Source: Symbiodinium kawagutii (Eukaryota > Sar > Dinophyceae > Suessiales > Symbiodiniaceae). Taken from it: 64,000 nucleotides of DNA. Under the pieces are notes generated by a model. That model saw nothing but the letters and a program-made list of their open reading frames with translations, was not told the DNA's origin and ran no database searches. Position numbers and translations under genes: made by a program. Of the stretch, positions 40,830 through 52,350 are shown piece after piece (the stretch's first letter is position 1; every line of letters begins with the position of its first letter). The stretch spans positions 36,790 to 100,789 of the forward strand of contig VSDK01011727.1 of the NCBI GenBank assembly GCA_009767595.1, written 5' to 3'.

Positions 40830-42748
40830 AATATTTTGTGCATGTTTTCTCCAAAGACATGCACAGGGTTTGCAAGCATGTTGCAAATGTAATCTCATTT
40901 TGCAAATTGTCTCATTACTCCAGCCAAAGTGTTCGTCACATCCAAAACAAGCTCCAGCGTAACCATGCTTTTCCACAGCTGTTGCGCAAACCGAATCACA
41001 GTGCATCCCAGAATCTGACACTACCTTGCCCATTTAAACACAACACCTAAGCAGCATTTCATTGAATCACTTGGCCCAGCTAGCAACCGCCTGCTTTCAG
41101 TGTGGTCGATTGAACTTGTCCTCGTGCTTGACTTCGGGTTCGGTTTTTTTGGATGCATTTCACAAAAGCTGCGTCCAGCAGCTCGCGTTTGGGTAGCGTT
41201 AGCTAGTTCTTACTTCTTGGGGGTTCGGGGGGACGGCCAGCGGGCCAACAACGTGAATCTCACGCAACCCTCCCCCCTGATCACCCTGGGCTCGATTCCC
41301 CCCAGGCCTTGGTTGTGAACCGTTCAAAGCGCACAATTTTTTCGGGTTTCGCATTGCCACGCTGCACTGCTTTGAGTGCGCTTCCAGGAAAAAACATTCG
41401 TTTGCCTGGGATCTTTCTTACAGCCACATGTCTTCGCGCCCCCCTTGCCACTTACCGCTTCACAACTTCTTCTGCCTCTTCCTGCCCTCTCTTTTCCATC
41501 ATCTTTCCGCCCCCTCAGCTTTCGTTCACCCCCCCTGGCTCTCAAGTGTCCCAAAGCGTAGAAATGGATTTTGCACCACTGCTTTGTTCAGTTCGCAATG
41601 CGGAGTCACCTGAGTCACTCCCATGTTCTCAAAAAGAAAACGTCCGATGCCAGCATTTGAGAGCTGATTGAAACCCAAAGGGCGGTTTTGTCGCCGAGAG
41701 ACGTACTTGTCGACTGCACACGTATTTGTCATAGGCTCAAACTATTCTGGACAAAGGCGAACACTACAAATTCCTTGCAAGATTCAAGTTTTTCATTCAG
41801 TGGTACGTAGTAAACTGATGTACGGTCTGGAGACCATCCAAATGAACCAATCAGAACTTAACCGACTCAACGCCTTTCAAATTACTAGTTCAAACCTGGA
41901 ACTTTTCTCCAAAGACATGCACAGGGTTTGCAAGCATGTTGCAAATGTAATCTCATTTTGCAAATTGTCTCATTACTCCAGCCAAAGTGTTCGTCACATC
42001 CAAAACAAGCTCCAGCGTAACCATGCTTTTCCACAGCTGTTGCGCAAACCGAATCACAGCGCATCCAATAATCTGACACTACCTTGCCCATTTAAACACA
42101 ACAACTAAGCAGCATTTCATTGAATCACTTGGCCCAGCTAGCAACCGCCTGCTTTCAGTTTGGTCGCTTGAACTTGTCCTCGTGCTTGACTTCGGGTTCG
42201 GTTTTTTTGGATGCATTTCACAAAAGCTGCGTCCAGCAGCTCGCGTTTGGGTAGCGTTAGCTAGTTCTTACTTCTTGGGGGTTCGGGGGGACGGCCAGCG
42301 GGCCAACAACGTGAATCTCACGCAACCCTCCCCCCTGATCACCCTGGGCTCGATTCCCCCCAGGCCTTGGTTGTGAACCGTTCAAAGCGCACAATTTTTT
42401 CGGGTTTCGCATTGCCACGCTGCACTGCTTTGAGTGCGCTTCCAGGAAAAAACATTCGTTTGCCTGGGATCTTTCTTACAGCCACATGTCTTCGCGCCCC
42501 CCTTGCCACTTACCGCTTCACAACTTCTTCTGCCTCTTCCTGCCCTCTCTTTTCCATCATCTTTCCGCCCCCTCAGCTTTCGTTCACCCCCCCTGGCTCT
42601 CAAGTGTCCCAAAGCGTAGAAATGGATTTTGCACCACTGCTTTGTTCAGTTCGCAATGCGGAGTCACCTGAGTCACTCCCATGTTCTCAAAAAGAAAACG
42701 TCCGATGCCAGCATTTGAGAGCTGATTGAAACCCAAAGGGCGGTTTTG
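40830..42748 (+). repeat. Tandem duplication inside copy 2
   Basis: Two units offset by 1058 bases (for example 41309-41671 against 42367-42729, identical over long stretches). They are separated by a junction of about 200 bases (41690-41887) made of shuffled local sequence and a LINE patch. The second unit lacks about 22 bases at its start. Confidence 0.88.
41764..41880 (+). pseudogene. Remnant of a non-LTR (LINE) reverse transcriptase
   Basis: The plus strand reads KIQVFHSVVRSKLMYGLETI then NQSELNRLNAFQ. This matches the region after the reverse transcriptase palm of LINE elements (a Y.A.VRS.L.YG.E.W pattern, then an L..L..FQ helix). Only about 39 codons remain. It sits exactly at the junction between the two units of the 1058-base duplication and has no counterpart in copy 1. 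Confidence 0.65.
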
Positions 42749-45700
42749 TAGGAGTAGGGTCAAGCTTCAAATCGAGGTGTCGCAATTGTCTTCACTTCAA
42801 AGGGTACTGAGAATTCAGCCGTGCCAGGGATGTGGCCGGTGCCGCTTGCTTACCAGTTATTGCCCTGCAAGATTCCTGCCGCCGAGAGACGTACTTGTCG
42901 ACTGCACACGTACTTGTCATAAGCTGTTCAGAGCCTAAAACTAACACCAGACAGGGATCCACTGCTTTGGTTGCTTGTTCTTTCATAATTAGTTTTGTGA
43001 TGTCCCCTTTCTCTTTCTCCGATCTAAAGTGCTGCAAGGCTCAGTTTTCAGCTGCAAAACAGTTCTGTGATGGATTCTGCACTCAGCCTCGTGCTTGTGC
43101 AGTGCAAAAAAAGAGAGGGGAGCCAACGCCGCATCCTGACAGATCAATCATAGAGTGATGGTTTGTTCAAGCATTCGTGGGACCCGCTATGGAATGACGC
43201 ATGTTTGTTCAACACCGGCAGTGGAGTAGATGCCCCTGTGTTGTCTTACCAGATCCACTGAGCCGCAAATGATTTGTGTCGGCTTCGTTTTGATGCGTCA
43301 AGCAAAGGTGACAAACGACAAATCCGTTCTGAGCCAAAACATGTTTCAACGAAGGCAAAGATGCCAAAGAAAAGATGAGAAAACATGAAGATGCCAAGTG
43401 ATGCGAAGTAATGCCCAGATCTCAGAAAGCACAGTGATGGATCGCCCATCCGCCCGACACATTGGAGTCTGGGATTTGAAGCCCTGATCGCCTTCAAGCG
43501 AAAGTGCCACAGATTCACAGGGAGGTCGTCGGCGCGGCGCTGGGAGCAACCCTCAAAGCACCAGACAGCTTGCGGCCGTTGCATCAAGACAGTGATGCAG
43601 ACATATTTGCTTGTTGCCGGTGATGTGCCTTTTACAACTTTCAAACAATTTAAACTGGATTGATAGTTCCAAAAGTGAGCGAGGTGCCCTGGGTTCAATT
43701 GAATGTTAGTTCCAGGGCAGGTTAATTGCGCTGTGCCAGATTCACACCGCCAAAGTGGAAGAACAAGGAGTTACTTTTCAACCCTCTGGTGAGATTCTCT
43801 GGGGTGCAATCCGGTCATTGTGTGACCAATAGGTCCTTTTTACCTTTCGCAGATTGCAGTTATTGGCAAAAGTCATGCCAGCCAAAGTCGTGGCTTTGCA
43901 GTTTTACATAGTGACCAATGATTTGAATAGGAACTCCTGAAAACAGTGGCTGGATTTGCATAATTGCTGACCTCAGCTAGACTTGTCTCCCCGACATGTC
44001 CGCAGCCATCCACAGTCTGCAGAACTCATGATGTTTTCCGTGTGCCAGGAGCACTGTTCATCACCAGCAATAGCCCCAGTTGAATTTGGAGATTCCCTGC
44101 TTTGCAATCCGTCGGTCATTGTGCCGTTGGATGTTGGATTGTAGTCGTACGCAGGAATGAGGCCAGCCAAAGTTGCGGCTTGGCAAATTGAGTGATTTGC
44201 GCTGAAAATCTCTAATTGTACAATATTTCCCAGCATTGGGTAGGTCTGCGCTTTCGGTTCTGGTGACTGCTACAAAAATCAAACCTGGGAAGCCAGTCAT
44301 TTTTGAATGCGTAGAGCGGAATTCTTACTTTAGTTTTTTCAAGGGAGCCTTTGGCGGAGTAGATCTGCAAAGAGCTGTTGATGGTATCGTTTCCATTGCA
44401 GTGGAGCAGAGCAACAGCCAATGGCCAGACTCTGAGCAAATAGATGGAGCCTGGTTTTTTTCCTCCCTTTGACGGAAGAACGACGGAAGGCATTGCTAGA
44501 CCTTTGGCGCGGACCTGTGACATATTTTGCCGTTCTGTCACCACTGCAGCACCCATTTCTCCAGGAAGGCATTTCTCTATTTTTGATAAGATCAGGGCGG
44601 TTCTGTCGTCACTTTCAAGACACACGTGAGATACTAGATGCAAAACTAGTAACTAGTGCAAATGAATGGCATTGAGATCTGCTCCTGGCCATTTCAAACA
44701 ACTTTGAACGCATTGCATCATGCTACGGAGACTGCATCTGAATCTTGAGAGGTTTGAGGTGACATATGGTCGGAAGTCGCAGGGCATAGTGAGCTAGTAG
44801 TGCATGTAGTGCTGCAATGTCCCAACCTTTCAAAACCGTGCTTGGCAGGGCTCGCTTTATCAGTCAGCGACTGGGATGCTAGCACCATCCCACGAGGATT
44901 TCTGAAGGCATTTGGAACTTGACGAAGCGCTGTGCACTTTGTCCCAAATCTTTTGGTGGCAGCTAGAAAAGCCTCATGCATCCCTCAAATCATTGTCGAT
45001 TGTACTCAGAGGCATTCCTGGTCACCGAACTCTATCAATGTGAAGCAGAGGTGGCTGAAGTGAAGCTGATCATGCTAATTTCGAACTCATTCTTTTTGTG
45101 AGTTCACAGTGTAGCATTTGGAGTCCTAAAGCCTGCTCCTGAGAATGTCCCTTCAATGCCGCTTGCTTTTCGAGAGGGCATGCGGCCAAGACACACCTCG
45201 GTCATACATGCTTGCCCACAGTAAACGCGCAGCATTGTTTTTTGACATCGGATGCTAGATTAGTGAGACGAGACTTTGTGGCAAAAGGTTCTCAAGCACT
45301 CGTAGTCGAATGTATCTAATCCCGTACCAAGAGAGTTTTCCACAACCCAATCCAGGATGCTTTGGCCTTTGCAAGCATAGCAAATGGACCGAATCGTGAG
45401 GGTTGAATTGCTTTTCAAAACCTGCGAGATTCCTTTCGTCAAGAGGCGGGTGCCAGCACAGCACCCTGACAGATCAATCCTAGAGTGATGGTTTGTGCAA
45501 GCATTTGTGGGACCAGCAATCGAATGACCCACGTCTGTTCAACACCGGCAGTGGAGTAGATGCCCCTGTGTTGTCTTGCCAGATCCTTCGCCGTGAACAT
45601 TGTATTCTGAGCCGAAAGTGATGGGTGTCGGCTTCGTTGTGATGCACCAAGCAAATGTGACAAATGACAAATCCATTCTGAACCAAAACGCGTCACGAAA

Positions 45701-45785
45701 GCTAGCGGTTGCTGGAGTGTTTTGAGGAGGTCTGGGGCCAGAAAGAGCACCATGTGCAGTGAAGCTTCACTGGTTGATCTCCCCC

Positions 45786-46035
45786 TGGCCTCGGGTGCAA
45801 GCCGAGACCAATTGTTCCACTGCGGCGCTGGCACCTGGACAAAATGAAGGGTCCATTTGACAGCGTGGGAAAGTTGGGCCCCAAGACCTTGGCTTTTCGC
45901 CATATCTTCAAAGCTGGTGGTACAAATGCCCATGCAAACCTGCAACGGATTACCGAGGATTGGGCAAGGACCATGTGGCATGTGCTTTGTCGGGAGCTCG
46001 CTGATCCGACCAACCTGACAACTTTCACTTTCGTT
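45786..46035 (+). pseudogene. Fragment of the sulfotransferase-like gene
   Basis: About 250 bases match 26206-26461, from GCCTCGGGTGCAAGCC through the phosphosulfate loop (HIFKAGGTNAHANLQR) to the start of the 3'-phosphate motif (LTTFTFV), where it breaks off into local repeat sequence. It has an ATG (MKGPFDSVGKLG) where the main gene reads CTT. It is flanked by a direct repeat of about 115 bases (about 45705-45816 and 46080-46201), so it probably arrived during a local rearrangement. Confidence 0.8.
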
Positions 46036-46674
46036 GTGATGCGCAAGCAAATACATTCTGAACCAAAACACGTCACGAAAGCTAGCGGTGGCTAGCTGGA
46101 GTGTTTTGAGGGGGTCTGGGGCCAGAAAGAGCACCATGTGCAGTGAAGCTTCACTGGTTGATCTCCCCCTGGCCTCGGGTGCAAGCCGAGACCAATTGTT
46201 CAACGAAGTGCGGGCCTTTGCTAAAGATGCCAGAGGCACGAAAGATGCCAAAGAAAAAATCTGAAAGAATGACCCCAAGCTCTCATCAAAAAGGCAGTGA
46301 TCGATCGCACATCCGCCCACTGAGGCGTAAAAAGGTTTGAGGGAGAATCTAGAAGGTTTTACATGCCCAATTGTTGTTTCGCTGTATCCATTGCGCTGAA
46401 CTCTTTACTGTAAATTACTTTCTGAGCGGCGCAAAGTCTCCGCCGCCTTTGTTTTCAATGCACCATTCCCTCTGAGTCAACTCGACCAGGGGCGACGAAG
46501 TGCAGGCTATGTGCCCATGCCAAAAAAAAAGACGGCGGCTGGTCTCGCAACAACCATGCAGTGACACCCGAGGTGTGAGAATTGTTTTCACTTCAAAGGG
46601 TATTGAGAATTCAGCCGTGTCAGGGATGTGGTAGGTGAGAATCACAAGCTGACGTCTTCATGAGCAGATGATAT

Positions 46675-49600
46675 GAACGGATATCAATGGTCAGCTGTTC
46701 ACGGGATGATGGGCGAACGTGTTCGTGATATCAGTGGATCATAGTGGATCTATGGGCATGAAAGCACTGCAATGGACGGATGTATATGTCATATATGTAT
46801 GTCCGGTTGCTTACCAGTTATTGCTCTGCAAGATTCCTTCCGTCAAGAGGCGGGTGCCAGCACAGCACCCTGATGATGCGCCAAGCAAATGTGACAAATG
46901 ACAAATCCATTCTGAAGCAAAACATGTTCAGCGAAGTGGCCAAAGATGCCAGAGGAAAAGTGAAAATGACGTCAAGGTGTCACCAAACAGAGCAGTGATG
47001 GATTGCTTAGATTTCCATTCGCCGCTGCATGTTGGACTGGCTCCGGTGGATGAAGCCATGGAGCAAAATCCTGGTGTCCATTGTTGAGCTGGACGATGTG
47101 AGCATCACCACTGGGAGGACAAGCGTCAACATCTCAAATTTTTGGCGTCCTTGGAATGGTGTTGCTGGAATAGTTTTCGTTTTAGGGGTACCACTCATAT
47201 GCAGGGGTATTCCTACAAGCGATTGTTTGGCACAAGTCACGAGTGGACTCCGCACCATCCCCAAGAATACGTAGAGGAATCACCAACTCGGGATCGTATG
47301 CCTCATATGAAAAAACAAGATTGCATCCAAAAATCAGTAAACACAAGATCAACATTATTGTACCAATATGGAGCTGGGTGCGGCTGTGGTACTTGAAAGA
47401 TAGGATGTTGGTACCAGGAGGTGTCCAGTTCGTGCCAAAACTCCGTGAGAGCCTATGGGCGACGTTGCGAATAGCTCAAGCCTGAAAACATTTATCAAAA
47501 TTCACATGTAATGTGAAACTTCACAAACACATTGAGTCAAGCACCGGGGTTCCCAATCAGCCTCATCAAGCCAACAGGCGCAAACCTGTAAAATGCTCCA
47601 ACGATTTCATGGGGGACCATCATGGTGTGTTGACCTGTTCGTTGGACATGTTGCCCATGCGCATCTTCACAGTGAAAGGGAACATCAATCCTTAGGTCTT
47701 TCTTGGAAAGCCAAAATAGCATCACAACGCATATGTGTTTACTGGTGATCAAATTCTGACAAGATGCTGGAAAGGTTGTGGCAACACTTGTCCTAGGCCG
47801 GAACCAAAAGATTTATGCGAGCACACATTTGACATGACATGTTGTACCGCGATCATCTGAAACCATGATAAGTGAAAAGGGATTTCAGTTCAAGAGTGAT
47901 CCAAGCAAGTTAGTAAGTAGGGAATGAATGGGGGGTTTGTTCAGGGCTCGTGTCTTGCTGCGAAGATGGTCCAGGGTTCCTAGAGAATCCACCTTTTCAA
48001 AACACGCCCAGGACCCCAGCTACTGGCCGATCCCTTCAAGGATTCGATCAGGCGGAGAATCGATTGCCTGGGCTGTGAAGGGCAAGCGGCGATCAACACA
48101 TGGTCTATCCAAATTCGCCCACCCATGGATTGCGCAGATACACCAGAAACTTTTCTGCTTATGTAACTATGTAAATGTTACATATACGCATCTATGTCAT
48201 CAAGTGAAACCGAGCGGCGGCACCCATGCATGGGGGAATTTTTCCAAACGACCTTAAGCAGGGTGCCCAAATCAGCACAGCTAAAGAAAACCAGAAAATG
48301 AGGGCTAGACAAAGAAGAGATTGCAGCCGTTGGAGTTTCACCTGCCTGCATACGGCGCTGCGCTATATATAATGAATGCATGTGTTCAATCAATTCTGTG
48401 AACATATCATGTGGAACATACCGGCCTCTCCATCGCCCAACATCTCCAGGAATTCATCGACCAATCCCCCAACGATTTCAGGGTTGACAGGTTCAGAATC
48501 ATTTGGATCGGCCCCGCCAGGTAGCATGAATAGATCAGTTCGATAAAGGACTAAATGGCCACGGGCGTGTCAAGTGTCCACTGCGAGTCAATCACTTCAG
48601 TGGTTGCTCCATTTGCTTTCTGGCAAATGACCCTCGCATGACTTTTTTGCAAACGCAGCATCTACACCAATCAGTCAAAAGTAGCTGTGTGGGGAATAGG
48701 TTCATGCCACATGTGGTGATTCCACGACAATTTCCAATATAAGAGCGTCTTCCTTGCATCAAGTTTCCATATTTGTTTACCAGGTGGTAATGTGGATGAA
48801 GATGTTTCAGATAGATCCAACATTGGTTTTGTGATCCGATCCACTGCCCCTATGGTGTGACACTTTCAGTGCACACATGCCCATTGCAATGGATCAGCCC
48901 ACCGCACAGGTGCCCATTCCATCGTTGGCTCCATGATTTTGGTTCATGAAAAATCAGCTGGGTAAGATTAAAAGCTGGTCCTGTTCCAGCTCCGAATTGT
49001 GACCAGCGCCCTCAGCATCATCCTCCGGCCACTCGGAAAGGGAAAATCCTCGTCCTGGCTGGAACTGTAGCTGGAGCAGCCGCCGGCTTCGCTGTGGCTT
49101 TCTTCTTTGGACGTGCTTTGCCTTCCGCTTTTCGTTTCGCTTCTGCAAGACCTGGGGTGTGTATGTATCCAGTCTTTGTCATATGGGATGGTCTGCCATG
49201 CCAGTCCACGAGACGAACAAATTACCTGAATCAACTCAAACCAGGTCGAAAATACAGATCCAGAAGCGGTTGAGTTTCCCGGGGAGTGGTTGAAAGAATT
49301 TTAATCCAAACGATCTCGTACGGCTGTCCAGGTGCACTCTCGCCCGCTGCCATGCGCCGAGCGATAGAATATGTTGCGGATAAGGCGGGGATTTCGGATT
49401 TGGGCCTCCCGCCGGCTCTGAACTCCCGAGGAAGCCCAGCTTCAAACCCATCTGACTTGGTACTTTCAAGATCTGACTTGGCGAGTCATGTGGCTATGGG
49501 TCAATATTAACCAACCAACCAACAGGGGATTTCCACCAACAATGGTTAATGATAGAGGAACCAGGGGTACAGGGTTTTGACCCACAGCCATGTGTTTACA

Positions 49601-50940
49601 CAACAGCCAAACTACAGAAATCATTTGCTTTCCATATTTGGAAGGCGGCTTTTCCTTTGAACATCAAGAATCGCGCCGTGCCGCTGTTGGGGATGATTGT
49701 GAAATGTTGTCCAACATAAAATGTTTTTGATCGCAACAGCGTCGAGATGACCACAGATGACCAGGGGATCGCTGTGCTAGGAACTCAAGGGGCTGATCGC
49801 TGCCAGGAGGGGCTGGGGCAGGGAGGCTTGTGCACACTTCAGCATCTTCATCCTTAATGTGAAAACATCCTAATATTTGCTTCATCCATCCACACTTTCG
49901 CCAAAGCAAGCTACAAGCACTCAATGAATTGTCTCTCCAAGGATTTCAGCACCGATTCCTAGAGGGATATTCCCATGCACGGCAATCCTCTCACCCCGCA
50001 TTGATCTCAGAGATGTCAGGGTCGTGCAGGGTCGTTGATCCCAGGAGAAAGCATTTCTCTGCTGCTGCTGCAGCGCGGGCCCTGCTGTTGGAGACACAGC
50101 ATGCAAGAGTTGCCTGCAACATGCTTCTTGCCGAGAAGTGTGCTGTAGTGCTGTAGCGGACACTGGGTGAAGGTCTTTGAGAAAGATCGATAGGATAACA
50201 TAGGATCACTCTTGAGAAAGACATATAATCAGATGTACAAAGGTCATATAGGATCACGTTGAACCCATCTGCGATGCCTGGATCTAGAGTTCTAGAGGCT
50301 TCAGGTCGACTGGTTTGGGAAACTCTAGGCAAGCGCCAAACAGCCATGGAAGCAGTGCTGCACTTCTGTTGTCTGTGGTTTGGGGTCGTGAATAGAGTAG
50401 TGCAAAGTTGCGGTGGCGCGCAGATTTTACTGTGAGAAGCACCTTTTTGAGCTGATATGATGCATGTGCGAAGTGAATTCTTTACCACGACATCTAATCT
50501 CTCTCTCTCTATATATATATATGTATTTCTACATACACATGTACATGTACAATGTAGCATAAGGCCTAGTATAGCATATGTGAATATCTGTAATTATGTC
50601 TATTGTGCAATATTTGGAATGGGCCTTGTGGTGTGGAGGGCCACTGCCATGAATCTTGGTGGACCCTGCTTCCGTGGCACAGGTTGCACTACAACGCCAG
50701 CATCATGGCTGCTCAGAGCATTGGTTTAGAATGGTTTGGAATGGTTCAGAAGGGATAGATTCAGCGGGGAAATCTTCAGAAGGCATTGATTCAGCCCAGA
50801 AATCTTCAGATATGGAGTATGGTAATTCTGAATTCATAGTTTCAAGAGCTTAAGCGAAGAGCAGGGCAGTTCAACGGGAACGAATATCCAACTATGGTTT
50901 GTCAACGGCATGCTCACACATATATGCAAATAGACATCTA
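46675..50940. other. Mostly non-coding stretch
   Basis: It begins with an 80-base flanking repeat (46668-46758) and a further copy of a dispersed block (46863-46960, reading MRQANVTNDKSIL) also found at about 34830, 45645 and 43297. The remainder to 50940 is mainly unique sequence with no clear gene. An inverted-repeat element is at 49492-49589. At 48968-49270 both strands are open over about 80-90 codons, and neither can be preferred. Confidence 0.45.
49492..49589. mobile_element. MITE-like element, inverted repeats GGCTATGGGTC
   Basis: 98 bases starting GGCTATGGGTCAA and ending TTGACCCACAGCC, an inverted repeat with one mismatch. Four bases, ATGT, flank both sides (49488-49491 and 49590-49593). 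It shares AATGGTTAATGATAG and AACCAGGGGTAC with the copy at 54534-54650. Non-coding. Confidence 0.7.
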
Positions 50941-52350
50941 CTTTTCACCCAGCAATTTGCCAAAGGGCCGAATCCCACTCTCATGACCCAGCCTATCCAG
51001 GCATGTGAAAGGAGCAGCGAATGGGAGGAAGCTTTATTTTTCTTTGAAGAGATGCAAGATCGACAAATCAGACAGGACAGAGAAAAGCCTAAGGCCCTAA
51101 GATGGTTGTGCCTCCGAGGCGGATTATTTGTTTCATGAATGGGGTCATTTGCAAATGCCAAGTTGGTACGTGCCAAAATTGGGCCACCAATAACCCACCA
51201 TAAAATGATCATTTTAGAGGGAAACCATGGGTTTTAGGGGTACCGTTAATTTTTTTGCTCATACCCATTTTCAAATGCAAAAAAAAACAAAACTTTGTCA
51301 AGTTTTTACAGCCAGAGATCCCAAATTCTCTGACTCTGACCAGCAGGACAACAGGTCATACAACAGCGTCATGGATTCTTTGTGCGGGGCACTTCTTTGG
51401 CAAAGAGCGCTCCATCTTTTCTCGGACATGCCTCGGAGCCTCGATCGAGGAGGTGCCGCTGTGGATCCGCACGTGAATTTTTCAAACTTTTGAGCAAAAC
51501 ATGTTTGTATTATGTATATAATGAACTGAGGATCAGTCAAGTTATTCACTTCCTGCAGGTTGAAACATAGAGAGTTCAAGTTGTGTTGGAGGATCTTACA
51601 AAATGCCAAGATTTATGCCCTGACTTCAATGTCTTTGGCGTTTGGCAGTCATGCCTAAGGAGAAGGATCGACGTGGACAATGCTACTTGGGCTTCGTGTG
51701 CCCACGCTTGTGAGCAAGGCGCCTGCCCAATTTCAGAGAATGGAAAAGATAGAAGTTATTTAATATATTTCATATTGGTATGTATTTACTATTCTTACAT
51801 ATTTTTCGATATTCGTTTGATATTTTACATTTTCCTATTCTCAGAATTTGCACGCTTTTGCCAGCTGTGTTTAGATGTGTTTAACTTTTGCCTCCTATAT
51901 AATTGCCAATCCCAAAGTCCGCAAAGATCTATGTGCAGGCAGCAAATGGTCAGTGGCACTGATAATTTTTGAAGACATGATGGCGGTGCCTTGGCAAAAT
52001 TTGAAGGCCAACCATGGTAGTGAAGGTTTTGAGCTTCTCGAATTCAGTCATCAGAATCAACTCCAATCACCACCTGAAATTTTGCTCCGGACAAGAATCA
52101 ATGCAGGCCCCGGCGTCAGAGATCTCAACACGAAACTGGGTGAAGTCACAGCATATTCGGCATTGAATCAGATTTGTTGAACCAAATGTGACTCATGCAC
52201 ACTGCAATCATCCATGCAAGGAGTTCCTTCAAGCCACTTCAGTCGAACCCCGTTTTTTTTTCTGTGACAGGTGAAACAATCCGCGTCTCGTAGGTTCTGC
52301 AAAAGTGGATGGCAGAATGCACTGGCATCGATGACAACCAGGGATGAAAC
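50940..52350 (+). CDS. PPR (pentatricopeptide repeat) gene in several exons
   Basis: Separate open blocks on the plus strand carry PPR-like helices. At 50971-51072: PIQACERSSEWEEALFFFEE. At 51351-51470: NRSYNSVMDSLCGALLWQRA then LHLFSDMP. At about 51584-51737: VDNATWASCAHACEQG. At about 51912-52010: GSKWSVALIIFEDMM. At about 52290-52350: CKSGWQNALASM. PPR proteins bind RNA, usually in plastids or mitochondria, to guide processing or editing, and dinoflagellates have many. The blocks lie in different frames and are separated by AT-rich sequence with stops, as expected for introns. Several blocks follow AG-type acceptors (for example TTTTTACAG before 51312). The start and end of the gene are not resolved, and it could be a decayed copy. 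The coordinates enclose all blocks and their introns. Confidence 0.55.

Larger units (their letters stand above)
37938..46674 (+). repeat. Segmental duplication, copy 2
   Basis: This copy aligns with 27260-35796. It lacks the block of copy 1 at about 30470-31320 but has its own changes: a 1058-base tandem duplication (about 40830-41690 and 41888-42748), a LINE remnant at 41764-41880, and a sulfotransferase fragment at 45786-46035. No gene annotated inside except these remnants. Confidence 0.9.

Noticed and set aside
27474-46340. Numerous 60-150 codon frames in the duplicated region on both strands
   Set aside because: The frames overlap on several strands, show no known motif and differ between copies by frame-breaking indels.
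48968-49270. Open frames on both strands: minus Lys/Ala-rich (KRKAEGKARPKKKATAKPAA), plus Gly/Ala-rich hydrophobic (ILVLAGTVAGAAAGFAVAFF)
   Set aside because: The two readings overlap on opposite strands and neither has clear splice or family support. One may be a real exon, but I cannot choose.
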